From contig JADZBC010000016.1 of the NCBI GenBank assembly GCA_020852295.1, forward strand, positions 64,294 to 121,157: a stretch of 56,864 nt of DNA. The letters run 5' to 3'. Position 1 is the stretch's first letter. Each line of letters opens with the position of its first letter. A program made the position numbers and the translations under genes. Below the pieces are notes generated by a model. It did no database searches, was not told the DNA's origin, and saw only the letters and a program-made list of their open reading frames with translations. The stretch is from a bacterium (GTDB taxonomy: Bacteria > Patescibacteriota > Saccharimonadia > CAILAD01 > JADZBC01). Below, piece by piece: positions 1-9,046 of the stretch.

Positions 1-1365
1 GCCACCACCATTGGTCGTATACTGTCGCGGGGATGTTGCATCGGGCTGGTTGACTGGGCAGGCCGGCCCACGAGGAGCGACCGTTATAGATACGTTGCCG
101 ACCCCCTGTCCGAGAGAGTTAGTGACAATACCACCAAAGCTCACTTTGTGATTCGCGCCAATATTGCCAGGACATGCCGCAAGCGCTGGTCGGGCGCCGA
201 GTAGAGCATCGGTTAGACGACCAAAAATCCCTTTCTTCGGCTGCTCGACGCGACAGAGTCGACCATCGATCTTGGCATTGACCATAAACTCGGGTGCACT
301 TTGATTGTACGAGATCAGCATTTTGGCGCTCAGACCAGTGCCATACACCACCGCTTTATCCACTACTGATTTAGTATAGTCGTCCCAGTTTTTAAAACTG
401 CCTGTGCCGACATCAGACACCCGTGCAATAAAGTAAAAGCCGCCACCCTCTGATTTGGTAATATCACTATATTCATTCTTATTGTTAAGCTTCGCTATAG
501 TATCCCAGTCTTTTGGGTCCTGAAAACCAATTGAGCCCGGGTTATCCTTATTGATACCCTTCATCGGCAAAACAATCATTGTTTCTGGAGAGATGTCGAG
601 TGAGTCCATCTTCTTACCAGCATTGGCGACGGCGGTTATCTCCTCGTCAGTTTTGCCCTGCTGCATAAGTGGTAGTATCTTCTTCTCGAGTGTAGCTCGG
701 GACAACGTGTCCGCCTGCTCTTGTGTGTACTTCGTGGTACCACCAAAGTAGTCCCAGCGGGTAATCACGAGCATGACATCTTTGTACTCAAGAATCTTAT
801 TGGCGAGTTTGTCTTTGAGAGCGCCAATGCGATACTGTCGTAAAACATCTTCCCGTGGGTAATTCTGATTATTGCTACCGTAAAGCGCGTTGAAGCGGAT
901 GAGCATCGCCCGTATCGTGTCCTCGGGAGTACTGCCCTTTTTGATATCTTTATTTGTCTTGAGAATCTGCTCTTCAATGTCCGTATCAGAGATAGGTACA
1001 TTATTCTTCTTTGCTTCAGACTCCAAATTGGCCTGAAGAATTAGTGTCTTCCGGGTAAAGCCATCAAGGTCCTTGAGGACTTCTTCGTTCTTGGTCAGCT
1101 GGGCGGCACGCTCGTTGATAGCTCGAGCATTTTTAAATTCTGCTTTTGTCACAACCGCAGTACCAACCCGTGCATAGACATCCTTATTGCGGACATACAT
1201 GACCGTGACATAGGTCACAATAACTAAGATGGGCAAAACCAATATAGCCCACCAGCCTAATTTCTTGAGTGGTTTCGGCGCTTTACGTTTACCGTGTTGC
1301 TCTATCTCGCTGATATCTTCTGGAGATGGCGTATTGGTAGCTGTCGTTTGGGTTTTCGGATTCAC
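1..1365 (-). CDS. Membrane-anchored SurA/PrsA-like peptidyl-prolyl isomerase (foldase), truncated at window edge; C-terminal part resembles a carboxypeptidase-regulatory/Ig-like domain
   Basis: Continuous reverse-strand frame from GTG at 1365 to the window edge: VNPKTQTTATNTPSPEDISEIEQ...WWAILVLPILVIVTYVTVMYVRNKDVYARVGTAVVTKAEF...; C-term VSFGGIVTNSLGQGVGNVSITVAPRG. Not in the ORF list because it has no stop inside the window. Confidence 0.65.
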   Translation of the reverse strand, partial: MNPKTQTTATNTPSPEDISEIEQHGKRKAPKPLKKLGWWAILVLPILVIVTYVTVMYVRNKDVYARVGTAVVTKAEFKNARAINERAAQLTKNEEVLKDLDGFTRKTLILQANLESEAKKNNVPISDTDIEEQILKTNKDIKKGSTPEDTIRAMLIRFNALYGSNNQNYPREDVLRQYRIGALKDKLANKILEYKDVMLVITRWDYFGGTTKYTQEQADTLSRATLEKKILPLMQQGKTDEEITAVANAGKKMDSLDISPETMIVLPMKGINKDNPGSIGFQDPKDWDTIAKLNNKNEYSDITKSEGGGFYFIARVSDVGTGSFKNWDDYTKSVVDKAVVYGTGLSAKMLISYNQSAPEFMVNAKIDGRLCRVEQPKKGIFGRLTDALLGARPALAACPGNIGANHKVSFGGIVTNSLGQGVGNVSITVAPRGPACPVNQPDATSPRQYTTNGGG

Positions 1366-1441
1366 CTCGAAGACTCTTATGTTTCATATACTATACCAGT
1401 CATGCTCCCCAAACAAGACAATGCTTTGGTAAAATACTTAT

Positions 1442-2524
1442 ATGAGTTTATCCCTAGGTATCGTGGGGCTGCCAAATGTTGGCAAATCCACTCTTTTTAA
1501 TGCCCTCACCAAATCCGACATACTGGCGGCCAACTACCCCTTTGCCACCATTGAGCCCAATGTTGGTATTGTGCCGCTGCCCGATCGTCGGCTTGACGAG
1601 CTTGCTCGGGTCGCCCAAGCAGCCAAGGTTGTGCCAGCGCCAGTCACCTTCACCGATATCGCCGGTATCGTCAAAGGCGCTGCCGAGGGTGCGGGCTTGG
1701 GCAACAAGTTTCTTAGCCACATCCGTGAATGCGCCGCCATCGTGCAGGTAGTGCGCGCTTTTGAAAACGACGACATCATCCACGTCGATGACAAGATTGA
1801 CCCGGCACGAGATATTGATACCATCAAAACCGAGCTCATCTTGGCTGATCTCGCGACACTCGACCGAGCCATTCCGCGCCTTGAAAAAGATGCCAAGACC
1901 TCCGCTGAAGCCAAGGCTGCCGTACAGACTCTAGCCGACGTCCGCGCCAAGCTTGATGCTGGGGAATTGGCAGTAACGCAATTTCACAACGTAGAACTGC
2001 CCGAAGCTGTACGCGAGCTGCAACTCCTCACCGCCAAGCCATTTATCTATGTATTCAATGTCGACGAGGCGGGCCTGAGTGACGTGGCGCTGCACGAAAA
2101 ACTGCGCAGCTTGGTTGCTCCCCTGCCCGCACTCGTGCTCTGTGCCGAACTCGAAGCCCAACTCAAAGACATGAGTCACGAAGAAGCCAGCGAACTGCTC
2201 GGCGAGTATGGACAAAAAGAATCAGGACTCGAGGCACTGGCGCATCTTGGTTTTTCAATTTTAGGTCTGCAAACGTACTTCACGGCCGGCGAAAAAGAAG
2301 CCAAGGCTTGGGTCATCCCTCAAGGCGCTACCGCCCCGGAAGCGGCCGGCGTTATTCACACTGACTTCGAAAAGGGCTTTATTAAGGCCGAGATCGCTAG
2401 CTACGAAGATTTTGTTCAGCTCGGCGGATGGTCTGGTGCGCGCAGTGCCGGCAAGGTGCGACTCGAAGGGCGGGATTATGTGATGCAAGACGGCGACGTC
2501 GTGCTATTTCGATTCAACAACTAG
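1442..2524 (+). CDS. ychF: Redox-regulated/ribosome-binding GTPase YchF
   Basis: GIVGLPNVGKSTLFNALTKS P-loop, FTDIAGIVKGAAEGAGLGNKFLSHIRECAAIVQVVRAF, TGS-like C-terminus. Confidence 0.95.
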   Translation: MSLSLGIVGLPNVGKSTLFNALTKSDILAANYPFATIEPNVGIVPLPDRRLDELARVAQAAKVVPAPVTFTDIAGIVKGAAEGAGLGNKFLSHIRECAAIVQVVRAFENDDIIHVDDKIDPARDIDTIKTELILADLATLDRAIPRLEKDAKTSAEAKAAVQTLADVRAKLDAGELAVTQFHNVELPEAVRELQLLTAKPFIYVFNVDEAGLSDVALHEKLRSLVAPLPALVLCAELEAQLKDMSHEEASELLGEYGQKESGLEALAHLGFSILGLQTYFTAGEKEAKAWVIPQGATAPEAAGVIHTDFEKGFIKAEIASYEDFVQLGGWSGARSAGKVRLEGRDYVMQDGDVVLFRFNN

Positions 2525-2536
2525 GGAGTAAGTTAA

Positions 2537-3403
2537 ATGGAAGACCAGCCCGACGCGGAAACAAACATACATTTTACCAACCCGCTAGCTAGCCAATCGG
2601 GAGAGGAGGCAGAAGAAGTCAAGCTGCCAATGAAGTTATCAAAGCTCGTTAGTCACGAGAAACTATTAGAAAACGCCCGCAATTACCCAGAAATGGGATT
2701 CGACCTTGACCCAGAGTTAGTGTCTTATGTGCGCGACATCTTGCTGCTATTGCCGCTGGTGCATCGCACAGATGCCAAAAGAATAAGTTCGGAACCTGTC
2801 AGTGGCGGTTCATTATATGATTCAATTGTACCCCAATCTTACATGCACGGTGCCGGTAGTGATTCTGATAATACCTTTGAACTCGATAGAGACCTTGATC
2901 TCGACGAGTTTGTCTTTATGGCCTGGGGGGCAATATACCCACAAGAAAGAGGTCATTTTCTGGCAGGGGTACGTAACGCCGCTTTAATCTCAAGTTCCCT
3001 CCTACTAGACCCTCGCTGTATAGTTTCACCAGACGATATCTCTTCAATCATTAGCTATCATGACCTCAAGACGGGTATTAAATCTCTTGACCAAAAAGAA
3101 CGTCAAGCCATACAAGAAGAGTATCTTGATAAGTTAGTAACAGGACGAGATTGGCTAGAAATTGAAGCCAGGCGGATAGCTAAACAGCTAACAGACAACC
3201 CACAAGATCTAGATATCGCAAAGTTATTTGCAGGTGATCTAGGTGAGATAAAATTTTTTGGTGAAATTCCTCGCTCAAAAATTATTGCAATCGTAGACAC
3301 TCACGATAAGCATGAGTACGATCTATATCGCAAACAAATTGAAGAAGAAACAGGCTTTATTCTCGCAAAGGTTCGTCAATTTTCGCGCAAACATTTACGT
3401 TAA
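2537..3403 (+). CDS. Hypothetical protein (288 aa)
   Basis: Long ORF directly after ychF; no family recognised. Confidence 0.7.
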   Translation: MEDQPDAETNIHFTNPLASQSGEEAEEVKLPMKLSKLVSHEKLLENARNYPEMGFDLDPELVSYVRDILLLLPLVHRTDAKRISSEPVSGGSLYDSIVPQSYMHGAGSDSDNTFELDRDLDLDEFVFMAWGAIYPQERGHFLAGVRNAALISSSLLLDPRCIVSPDDISSIISYHDLKTGIKSLDQKERQAIQEEYLDKLVTGRDWLEIEARRIAKQLTDNPQDLDIAKLFAGDLGEIKFFGEIPRSKIIAIVDTHDKHEYDLYRKQIEEETGFILAKVRQFSRKHLR

Positions 3404-3880
3404 CTAGTACACCAACTCGCCATTGTGCAGATAGTGCACATTTTTGCCCGACATCCCGGCTTCGAGAACCGTCTTGACGCGTCGAGCGGCAGATTTCATC
3501 AGTAGGTCATAGGCTTCGTCCAGCCCTACAAATCGATACTCGGCAATTTCCGAATGCTGCTTTACGATGGTGCCGATCTGTTGGTCGGTCAGTGCCCCAC
3601 CATCAAACAAAAAATTAATCTTATCGGTCTTAAAAAAATCCCCTGGGCGTTCGTGACAAAAATCGACAGCCACAAGCGGCATGTTTTTTATGACCAAGCC
3701 AAGCTCTTCTTCAATCTCGCAAACAGCTCCATGCAATGGTGCTTCGTTTGGCTCGACAACTCCACCGGGTAGAAGCCAGTCACGACGATAGTGGGCTTTC
3801 ACAATCAAAAGTTGGCCAGCGGAGTTAAAAATAAGCGCGGCCGCGCTTACAAGCTTGGTCGGGGTATTGGGTGCGCGCAC
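3404..3880 (-). CDS. NUDIX hydrolase
   Basis: Nudix-box-like GGVVEPNEAPLHGAVCEIEEELGLV. Confidence 0.88.
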   Translation of the reverse strand: MRAPNTPTKLVSAAALIFNSAGQLLIVKAHYRRDWLLPGGVVEPNEAPLHGAVCEIEEELGLVIKNMPLVAVDFCHERPGDFFKTDKINFLFDGGALTDQQIGTIVKQHSEIAEYRFVGLDEAYDLLMKSAARRVKTVLEAGMSGKNVHYLHNGELVY

Positions 3881-4440
3881 TACTTGGCGCGCTCAATATA
3901 CTGCCCGGTTCGAGTATCGATCCGGACCTTATCCCCCTGCTTAATAAAGAGTGGCACCTGCACTTCTTGGCCGGTCTCGAGAGTGACTGGCATGGTCGCC
4001 GAACTTGCCGTGTCACCCTTCACTCCTTTGGCTGCTTGAGTGACCTCGACTGCAACATTTTTTGGCAGATCAAAGCCGATAATTCGTTCGTTGAAAATCA
4101 GTGCCGTTATCTCACTGCCCTCAGGGAAGTATTTGGCGACTTCTTCAGCGGTATCAACTGGCACCTCGTACTGCTCAAAACTCTGCATATCCATGAGCGC
4201 CAAGTCGTTGCCTGACCGGTAGAGGTACTGCACTTTAGCTCGCGACACATCGGCTGGCGCGATCTTCTCGTTGGTGCCAAATGACTTGTCGACCACGCTA
4301 CCATTGAGGAGATTCTTAAGCTTCACTTTCACCGTAGCGCCACCGCGGCCCATCTTGGTATGCGAATATTCCGTCACTCGATACGGAGTGCCGCCTAGAT
4401 CTATCAGTGTCTCTTTGCGGAGATCAGTGATGCCGTACAT
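3880..4440 (-). CDS. efp: Elongation factor P
   Basis: MYGITDLRKETLIDLGGTPYRVTEYSHTKMGRGGATVKVKLKNLLNGSVVDKSF; EF-P KOW/OB domains. Confidence 0.93.
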   Translation of the reverse strand: MYGITDLRKETLIDLGGTPYRVTEYSHTKMGRGGATVKVKLKNLLNGSVVDKSFGTNEKIAPADVSRAKVQYLYRSGNDLALMDMQSFEQYEVPVDTAEEVAKYFPEGSEITALIFNERIIGFDLPKNVAVEVTQAAKGVKGDTASSATMPVTLETGQEVQVPLFIKQGDKVRIDTRTGQYIERAK

Positions 4441-4659
4441 CTACCGCACCACAAATGGAAGTAGACCAATGTGACGAGCGCGCTTGAGAGCCTTAGCCAG
4501 CATACGCTGGTGCTTCATGCTCGCGCCGGTGCGCTTACGCGACTCGATCTTGCCAACACTACTGAGGTAACGCTGCAAGAGCTTCACATCTTTGTAGTCG
4601 ATGTACTCGATCTTCTCTGAATAAAAACGATTCTGTTTGCGATTGTAAAATTCTGCCAT
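4441..4659 (-). CDS. rpsR: 30S ribosomal protein S18
   Basis: [51 protein letters not shown]. Confidence 0.95.
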   Translation of the reverse strand: MAEFYNRKQNRFYSEKIEYIDYKDVKLLQRYLSSVGKIESRKRTGASMKHQRMLAKALKRARHIGLLPFVVR

Positions 4660-4668
4660 TATTCTCTC

Positions 4669-5136
4669 CTAAAATGGAATGTCGTCTAAGTTAATATCGC
4701 CATCACCCATGTCTTCGATAGCTACGTCATCTTTCTTGGCTGGCTTGGCCGGAGCCGCTTTTGGCTCTTGGTTGTAGTCATCCATGCCGCCATCTGGTCC
4801 GTTGCCACCACCAACAAAGTTGATGTCTGTTGCCACAATCTCGGTCTTCTGGCGCTTGCTGCCGTCCTGGGCATCCCAAGTACGAGTTTGCAAACGACCA
4901 ACTACTAGCACCTTGCGGCCCTTGCTCAGATAGTTACTAACGAGCTCACCAAGTTTGCCCCAAGCAACGATGTCGTGGAATTCTACGGCATCCTTCTTTT
5001 CGCCTGATGGATCTTGCCAACTACGGTTGGTAGCCACCGAAAAACTTGCTACCGACTGGCCACTTGGTGTGGTGCGCAGTTCGGGGTCACGGGTCAAGTT
5101 ACCCATGATGATTGCCTGATTAAAATCTTTTGCCAT
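4669..5136 (-). CDS. ssb: Single-stranded DNA-binding protein
   Basis: OB-fold FNQAIIMGNLTRDPELRTTPSGQSVASFSVATNRSW; acidic C-terminal tip DDIPF. Confidence 0.96.
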   Translation of the reverse strand: MAKDFNQAIIMGNLTRDPELRTTPSGQSVASFSVATNRSWQDPSGEKKDAVEFHDIVAWGKLGELVSNYLSKGRKVLVVGRLQTRTWDAQDGSKRQKTEIVATDINFVGGGNGPDGGMDDYNQEPKAAPAKPAKKDDVAIEDMGDGDINLDDIPF

Positions 5137-5528
5137 TACTCCTTGTCCTCCTTGTCACTAGTTTCACTCTGCTCTACTTCGTCTTTGTCTTTAGCTTCTT
5201 TCTTGTCGGTTTTGGCACTCGGATTTGGCTTATTGATGTAGCGGATGTCTTCTAGCGAAACAACAAGATAACGCATTACCTCTTCGGTGATACGCAGCGT
5301 ACTGTCGATAGAAGCGACATTACTTGGATCAAGGCTGACCTGGTAAAAAACGTAAATGCCCCAGTCCTGTTTTTTGATCTGGTAAGCAAGCTTTCGTTTG
5401 CCCCAGTTGTCTTTCTTAGTAACTTTTCCGCCGGCGTTGGCGATGATCTTTTCGATTTTAGTTGTGGCGCCTTCGATGTCTATCTCGAGATCCGGGTGCA
5501 GCACAACAGCAATTTCGTATTGTCGCAT
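5136..5528 (-). CDS. rpsF: 30S ribosomal protein S6
   Basis: MRQYEIAVVLHPDLEID...; likely start at 5528 rather than the ORF-track start, which extends through the leader. Confidence 0.93.
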   Translation of the reverse strand: MRQYEIAVVLHPDLEIDIEGATTKIEKIIANAGGKVTKKDNWGKRKLAYQIKKQDWGIYVFYQVSLDPSNVASIDSTLRITEEVMRYLVVSLEDIRYINKPNPSAKTDKKEAKDKDEVEQSETSDKEDKE

Positions 5529-5612
5529 GATTTGCCTTTCTTTGGTTCTCCCGATGGTCGGGGTTCGCCGCAGTCTGCTAAGCACTTGCTGCGGCAAAAA
5601 GGTTAATTTGAT
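5529..5612 (-). promoter_or_regulatory. Structured rpsF leader (two hairpins), candidate S6:S18 autoregulatory RNA
   Basis: Reverse strand: TGCCGCAG caagtgcttagcaga CTGCGGC then CCCGA cca TCGGG immediately before rpsF; promoter TTGACC-17-TATACT upstream (5622-5650). Confidence 0.4.
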
Positions 5613-5621
5613 ATACGCGTA

Positions 5622-5650
5622 AGTATATCTTAAAATCGCTGTTTGGTCAA
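5622..5650 (-). promoter_or_regulatory. Sigma70-type promoter for rpsF-ssb-rpsR-efp
   Basis: Reverse strand TTGACC (5650-5645), 17-nt spacer, TATACT (5627-5622). Confidence 0.65.
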
Positions 5651-5664
5651 GGTATAATAAGGCT

Positions 5665-6198
5665 ATGCAAATACTGCGCAGCCAAATTATCGGCCGACAT
5701 GTGTTCAATATACAGGGAGGCTATGACATGGGTACCATAACCGATATCATAGCCGACATGAAGAATCTTCACATCAACCTGTTTGTTGTGAAAAAGTTCG
5801 ACGACCTAAAGCAGCCATACTATCTCATGCCGGACGATATCAGACAGATTATCACCCAGAGAGCCATCGTCGACCGCGAAGATAAACTGAGTGAAGCCGA
5901 AGAACTAATCCGCCTTCAGAAGGCTATCAAGCAACATTTTAATTTAATGAGCTGCTCCGTACAGACCGTCTCCGGAAAAAAGCTTGGCAAAGTAATCGAC
6001 TGCAGTTTTGATGACTCATTCTTCATCGTAAAAAAAATCTATGTGTCGGTTCGTCTGTGGAATAAAGTATTTCATGACCAACTCATCATTGACCGAGACG
6101 ACATCGTAGATGTTACTGCAAAACGCATTACTGTTCGCGATGGATTTGCAAAAAATCGACAAACCATTACAAATGTATTGCCGGCCAAGGCAAGCTAA
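5665..6198 (+). CDS. PRC-barrel-like domain protein
   Basis: LRSQIIGRHVFNIQGGYDMGTITDIIADMKNLHINLFVV and a second copy-like segment SGKKLGKVIDCSFDDSFFIVKKIYV. Confidence 0.55.
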   Translation: MQILRSQIIGRHVFNIQGGYDMGTITDIIADMKNLHINLFVVKKFDDLKQPYYLMPDDIRQIITQRAIVDREDKLSEAEELIRLQKAIKQHFNLMSCSVQTVSGKKLGKVIDCSFDDSFFIVKKIYVSVRLWNKVFHDQLIIDRDDIVDVTAKRITVRDGFAKNRQTITNVLPAKAS

Positions 6199-6227
6199 CC
6201 TATACTAAAACAAACAGGAGGTGTGAA

Positions 6228-6293
6228 TTGGTTGTAGCAATTTTGTGGATACTCGTGGTCGGTGTGACCCTAAAAATTATCCTTGCTACCTAA
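6228..6293 (+). CDS. Putative 21-aa hydrophobic microprotein
   Basis: AGGAGG Shine-Dalgarno, 6-nt spacing, TTG start; translation MVVAILWILVVGVTLKIILAT*. Overlaps the 3' end of recX on the other strand. Confidence 0.4.
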   Translation: MVVAILWILVVGVTLKIILAT

Positions 6294-6899
6294 CTCCTCC
6301 TCTAAAACTTTACGAATATCACTGTAAGAAAATCCTTTCGTAGAAAGATAGCGCATAAGTTTTGACGGGTCTTGCCAAGAAACACCGGGCCTATTTTTTT
6401 TTCGTACAATCTGGCGAAGATTATCAAGCTCAATGTCTTGAGTTTGTTCAGACAGTGCTGCCTCAATGGCATCTTTAGATACCTGCTTTTGGCGCAGTTC
6501 CTGGATTAGGATTCTTCGTGAACGAAATTTTACGGCATTTCTACTCTGCACCCACGCAGCCGCAAATGCTTTATCGTCTATAAGACGAGCCTTTTCTAGT
6601 TCATTCAGAGTAGTGACGATGATATCGTCATCATAATCTTTTCGCTTGAGATAAGTGGCAACTTCCGCACGACTACGGGGCCGGAAGCTCAAGAAATATT
6701 GCGCACGCTCCATTGCTTTACCGCGTTGACTCTCTTCTTTTAGCTTATCAAGGTCAGCATCAGAGACTGCCTGACCTACTTGCAGATGAAGCGTCGCTAA
6801 TGCTAGTTCGCTCAAGCTAAAGCTGTATTTACCATCGACAAAGATATTGTACCGCCCCTCGCGCTTCACCTGCGGCTTGATCGCAGTTATCTCTGGCAC
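6270..6899 (-). CDS. recX: Regulatory protein RecX
   Basis: RecX-type repeats (AQYFLSFRPRSRAEVATYLKRKDYDDDII...) directly after recA. Confidence 0.88.
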   Translation of the reverse strand: MPEITAIKPQVKREGRYNIFVDGKYSFSLSELALATLHLQVGQAVSDADLDKLKEESQRGKAMERAQYFLSFRPRSRAEVATYLKRKDYDDDIIVTTLNELEKARLIDDKAFAAAWVQSRNAVKFRSRRILIQELRQKQVSKDAIEAALSEQTQDIELDNLRQIVRKKNRPGVSWQDPSKLMRYLSTKGFSYSDIRKVLEEELGSKDNF

Positions 6900-6906
6900 A
6901 GTGGGC

Positions 6907-7965
6907 CTACTGGGCTACTTTGCGTATAGCTGCATCGAGTTCATCCATCACTTTAGGATGATCCTTCAGAAACTGCTTGGCGGCTTCGCGCCCCTGAGCA
7001 ATCTTCTCATCCTTGTATGAATACCAAGCGCCCGATTTCGCGACTAATTCATGTTTCACAGCAAGGTCGATCAAGTCACCCGCCTTAGAAATGCCCTCAT
7101 TGTACATAATATCGAACTCAGCAATGCGGAATGGTGCGGCGATCTTATTTTTGACAACCTTTACTTTGACGTGGTTACCAACCACGTTGTCGCCATCTTT
7201 GATCTGCTCGGTGCGACGGATATCAAGTCGTACGGAAGAATAATACTTCAGTGCATTAACGCCCGATGTTACTTCTGGATTACCAAACATTACACCAATT
7301 TTCATACGAAGCTGGTTGATAAATATAACCGTAGTATTGGACTTTGCAATCACACCAGTGAGCTTACGAAGGGCCTGACTCATGAGGCGGGCTTGCAAGC
7401 CAACGTGAGAATCACCCATCTCGCCTTCGATCTCGGCTCGTGGCACCAGTGCTGCAACCGAGTCCACAACCACAATATCAACTGCACTAGAGCGCACAAG
7501 TGTCTCGCAAATCTCAAGTGCTTGCTCCCCTGTATCTGGCTGAGAGATAAGCAAATCATCGAGCTTCACGCCGATACGACCAGCATATTCTGGATCAAGC
7601 GCGTGCTCGGCATCGATAAATGCTGCCAAACCGCCACGCTTTTGTACTTCTGCCAGTACGTGGAGTGACAGCGTCGTCTTACCACTCGACTCCGGTCCAT
7701 AGATCTCAACGATACGCCCTTTAGGAATACCGCCGCCAAGTGCTAGATCAAGTGATAAGCTGCCCGTAGGAATGGTCTCAACATGCACCCTTGAGCCTTC
7801 GCCGAGCTTCATGATCGAACCCTTGCCGAACTGTCGTTCGATTTGTTCGACTGCCAAATCCACCGCCTTTAGTCGGGCATTTTTATCCTTGTCATTTTTC
7901 AGTTCATCGGTTGCCATAGTCTTTTCCTGTTTTGCTGATTTTTTTGGTGAAGTAGCTAACGCCAT
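6907..7965 (-). CDS. recA: Recombinase RecA
   Basis: [44 protein letters not shown]. Confidence 0.98.
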   Translation of the reverse strand: MALATSPKKSAKQEKTMATDELKNDKDKNARLKAVDLAVEQIERQFGKGSIMKLGEGSRVHVETIPTGSLSLDLALGGGIPKGRIVEIYGPESSGKTTLSLHVLAEVQKRGGLAAFIDAEHALDPEYAGRIGVKLDDLLISQPDTGEQALEICETLVRSSAVDIVVVDSVAALVPRAEIEGEMGDSHVGLQARLMSQALRKLTGVIAKSNTTVIFINQLRMKIGVMFGNPEVTSGVNALKYYSSVRLDIRRTEQIKDGDNVVGNHVKVKVVKNKIAAPFRIAEFDIMYNEGISKAGDLIDLAVKHELVAKSGAWYSYKDEKIAQGREAAKQFLKDHPKVMDELDAAIRKVAQ

Positions 7966-8035
7966 CGGTCCCTCTCAATCTTAAAATATCTCTTAAGACT
8001 AGTATACCGAACAAAATACGAATAGGTCAATATGC

Positions 8036-8533
8036 TTAACGGTAGTTTGTGAAACTCACGGGAAAATCGAGCTCGGCGCCGCGCAACAACTGCATCACCC
8101 CCTGCAGGTCATCTTTGCTGCCAGCGCTGACACGCACAGCCTCACCTTGGATTTGTGATTTTACCTTAGGGTATTCATCGCGTATCAGCTTTGTTATTTT
8201 CTTCGCCTTATCCTGATCGAGGCCCTTAATCAGAGGGAGGACTTTTTTATAGATCATATTGCCCGAGGTGATTTCGGCAGTCTTATCGAGACACCGAAGA
8301 TCAATATTTCGCTTCAGAAACTTCGATTCGAGCACGTCAACAATTGTCTCTAGCTTAAGCTCGGAGTTTGCCTCAATCGAAATGATCGCCTTGTCTTTGT
8401 CGTACTCCAACTTAGCTCCGGTCCCCTGAAAATCATAGCGAGTCGCAAGCTCACGCTTTGCCTGATCGGTCGCATTGAGCATCTCGGCCGCATCATATTC
8501 ACTTACCACATCAAACGAAAAATCTTTTGCCAT
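8036..8533 (-). CDS. YajQ/UPF0234 family nucleotide-binding protein
   Basis: MAKDFSFDVVSEYDAAEMLNATDQAKRELATRYDFQGTGAKLEYDKDK. Confidence 0.9.
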   Translation of the reverse strand: MAKDFSFDVVSEYDAAEMLNATDQAKRELATRYDFQGTGAKLEYDKDKAIISIEANSELKLETIVDVLESKFLKRNIDLRCLDKTAEITSGNMIYKKVLPLIKGLDQDKAKKITKLIRDEYPKVKSQIQGEAVRVSAGSKDDLQGVMQLLRGAELDFPVSFTNYR

Positions 8534-8540
8534 AAAGCTA

Positions 8541-9044
8541 TTATACCTCTTTTAGTTTGAATCTTTCACGAGCGATCGCGTGCTGACCAACAACATCTGA
8601 TTCACATACTAGCCATAATGCCGTCACGGCAAACTCTTTATTGACGAAACGCCCTGGGTCTACCACATCTTCTCCCCTGAACTTTGTGGTCAGATGAAAC
8701 TGAGCATTTGCACCCTCCCACTGCGGATCCCGTGTAGTAATCTTGCCTGTGAGGGCATGGGTCAAAACTGACTGAAGTTGACTGAACGGCTGCGGGTTAA
8801 GAACGTCGACATATTCCGTATCAACGTCAAATTTGTTGACTTGGCCGAGCCTTACGGTAAAACCGGGCACTTCTGCGAGAGACTCCCCCGATAATCGCGC
8901 TATATCTTCCTCGGTCGTGCTGCCAACGAGCGCAAACCTCCGCTTGACAGTGATATGCGGCGGCCATGGTGGGCCGATGGGATGGCCTAGGCTCAGGTCG
9001 GTAAAGTACGCAATGATTTGATAGGGATACGGGTGTTTCGTCAT
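8541..9044 (-). CDS. 2'-5' RNA ligase/LigT-like phosphoesterase family protein
   Basis: HITVKRRFALVG and FHLTTKF: two HxT motifs typical of the 2H superfamily. Confidence 0.6.
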   Translation of the reverse strand: MTKHPYPYQIIAYFTDLSLGHPIGPPWPPHITVKRRFALVGSTTEEDIARLSGESLAEVPGFTVRLGQVNKFDVDTEYVDVLNPQPFSQLQSVLTHALTGKITTRDPQWEGANAQFHLTTKFRGEDVVDPGRFVNKEFAVTALWLVCESDVVGQHAIARERFKLKEV

Positions 9045-9046
9045 TA

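Noticed and set aside
1454-1950. Antisense and alternative-frame ORFs inside ychF, and many similar ones in other housekeeping genes
   Set aside because: Shadow ORFs overlapping well-supported genes; no SD or recognisable protein sequence.
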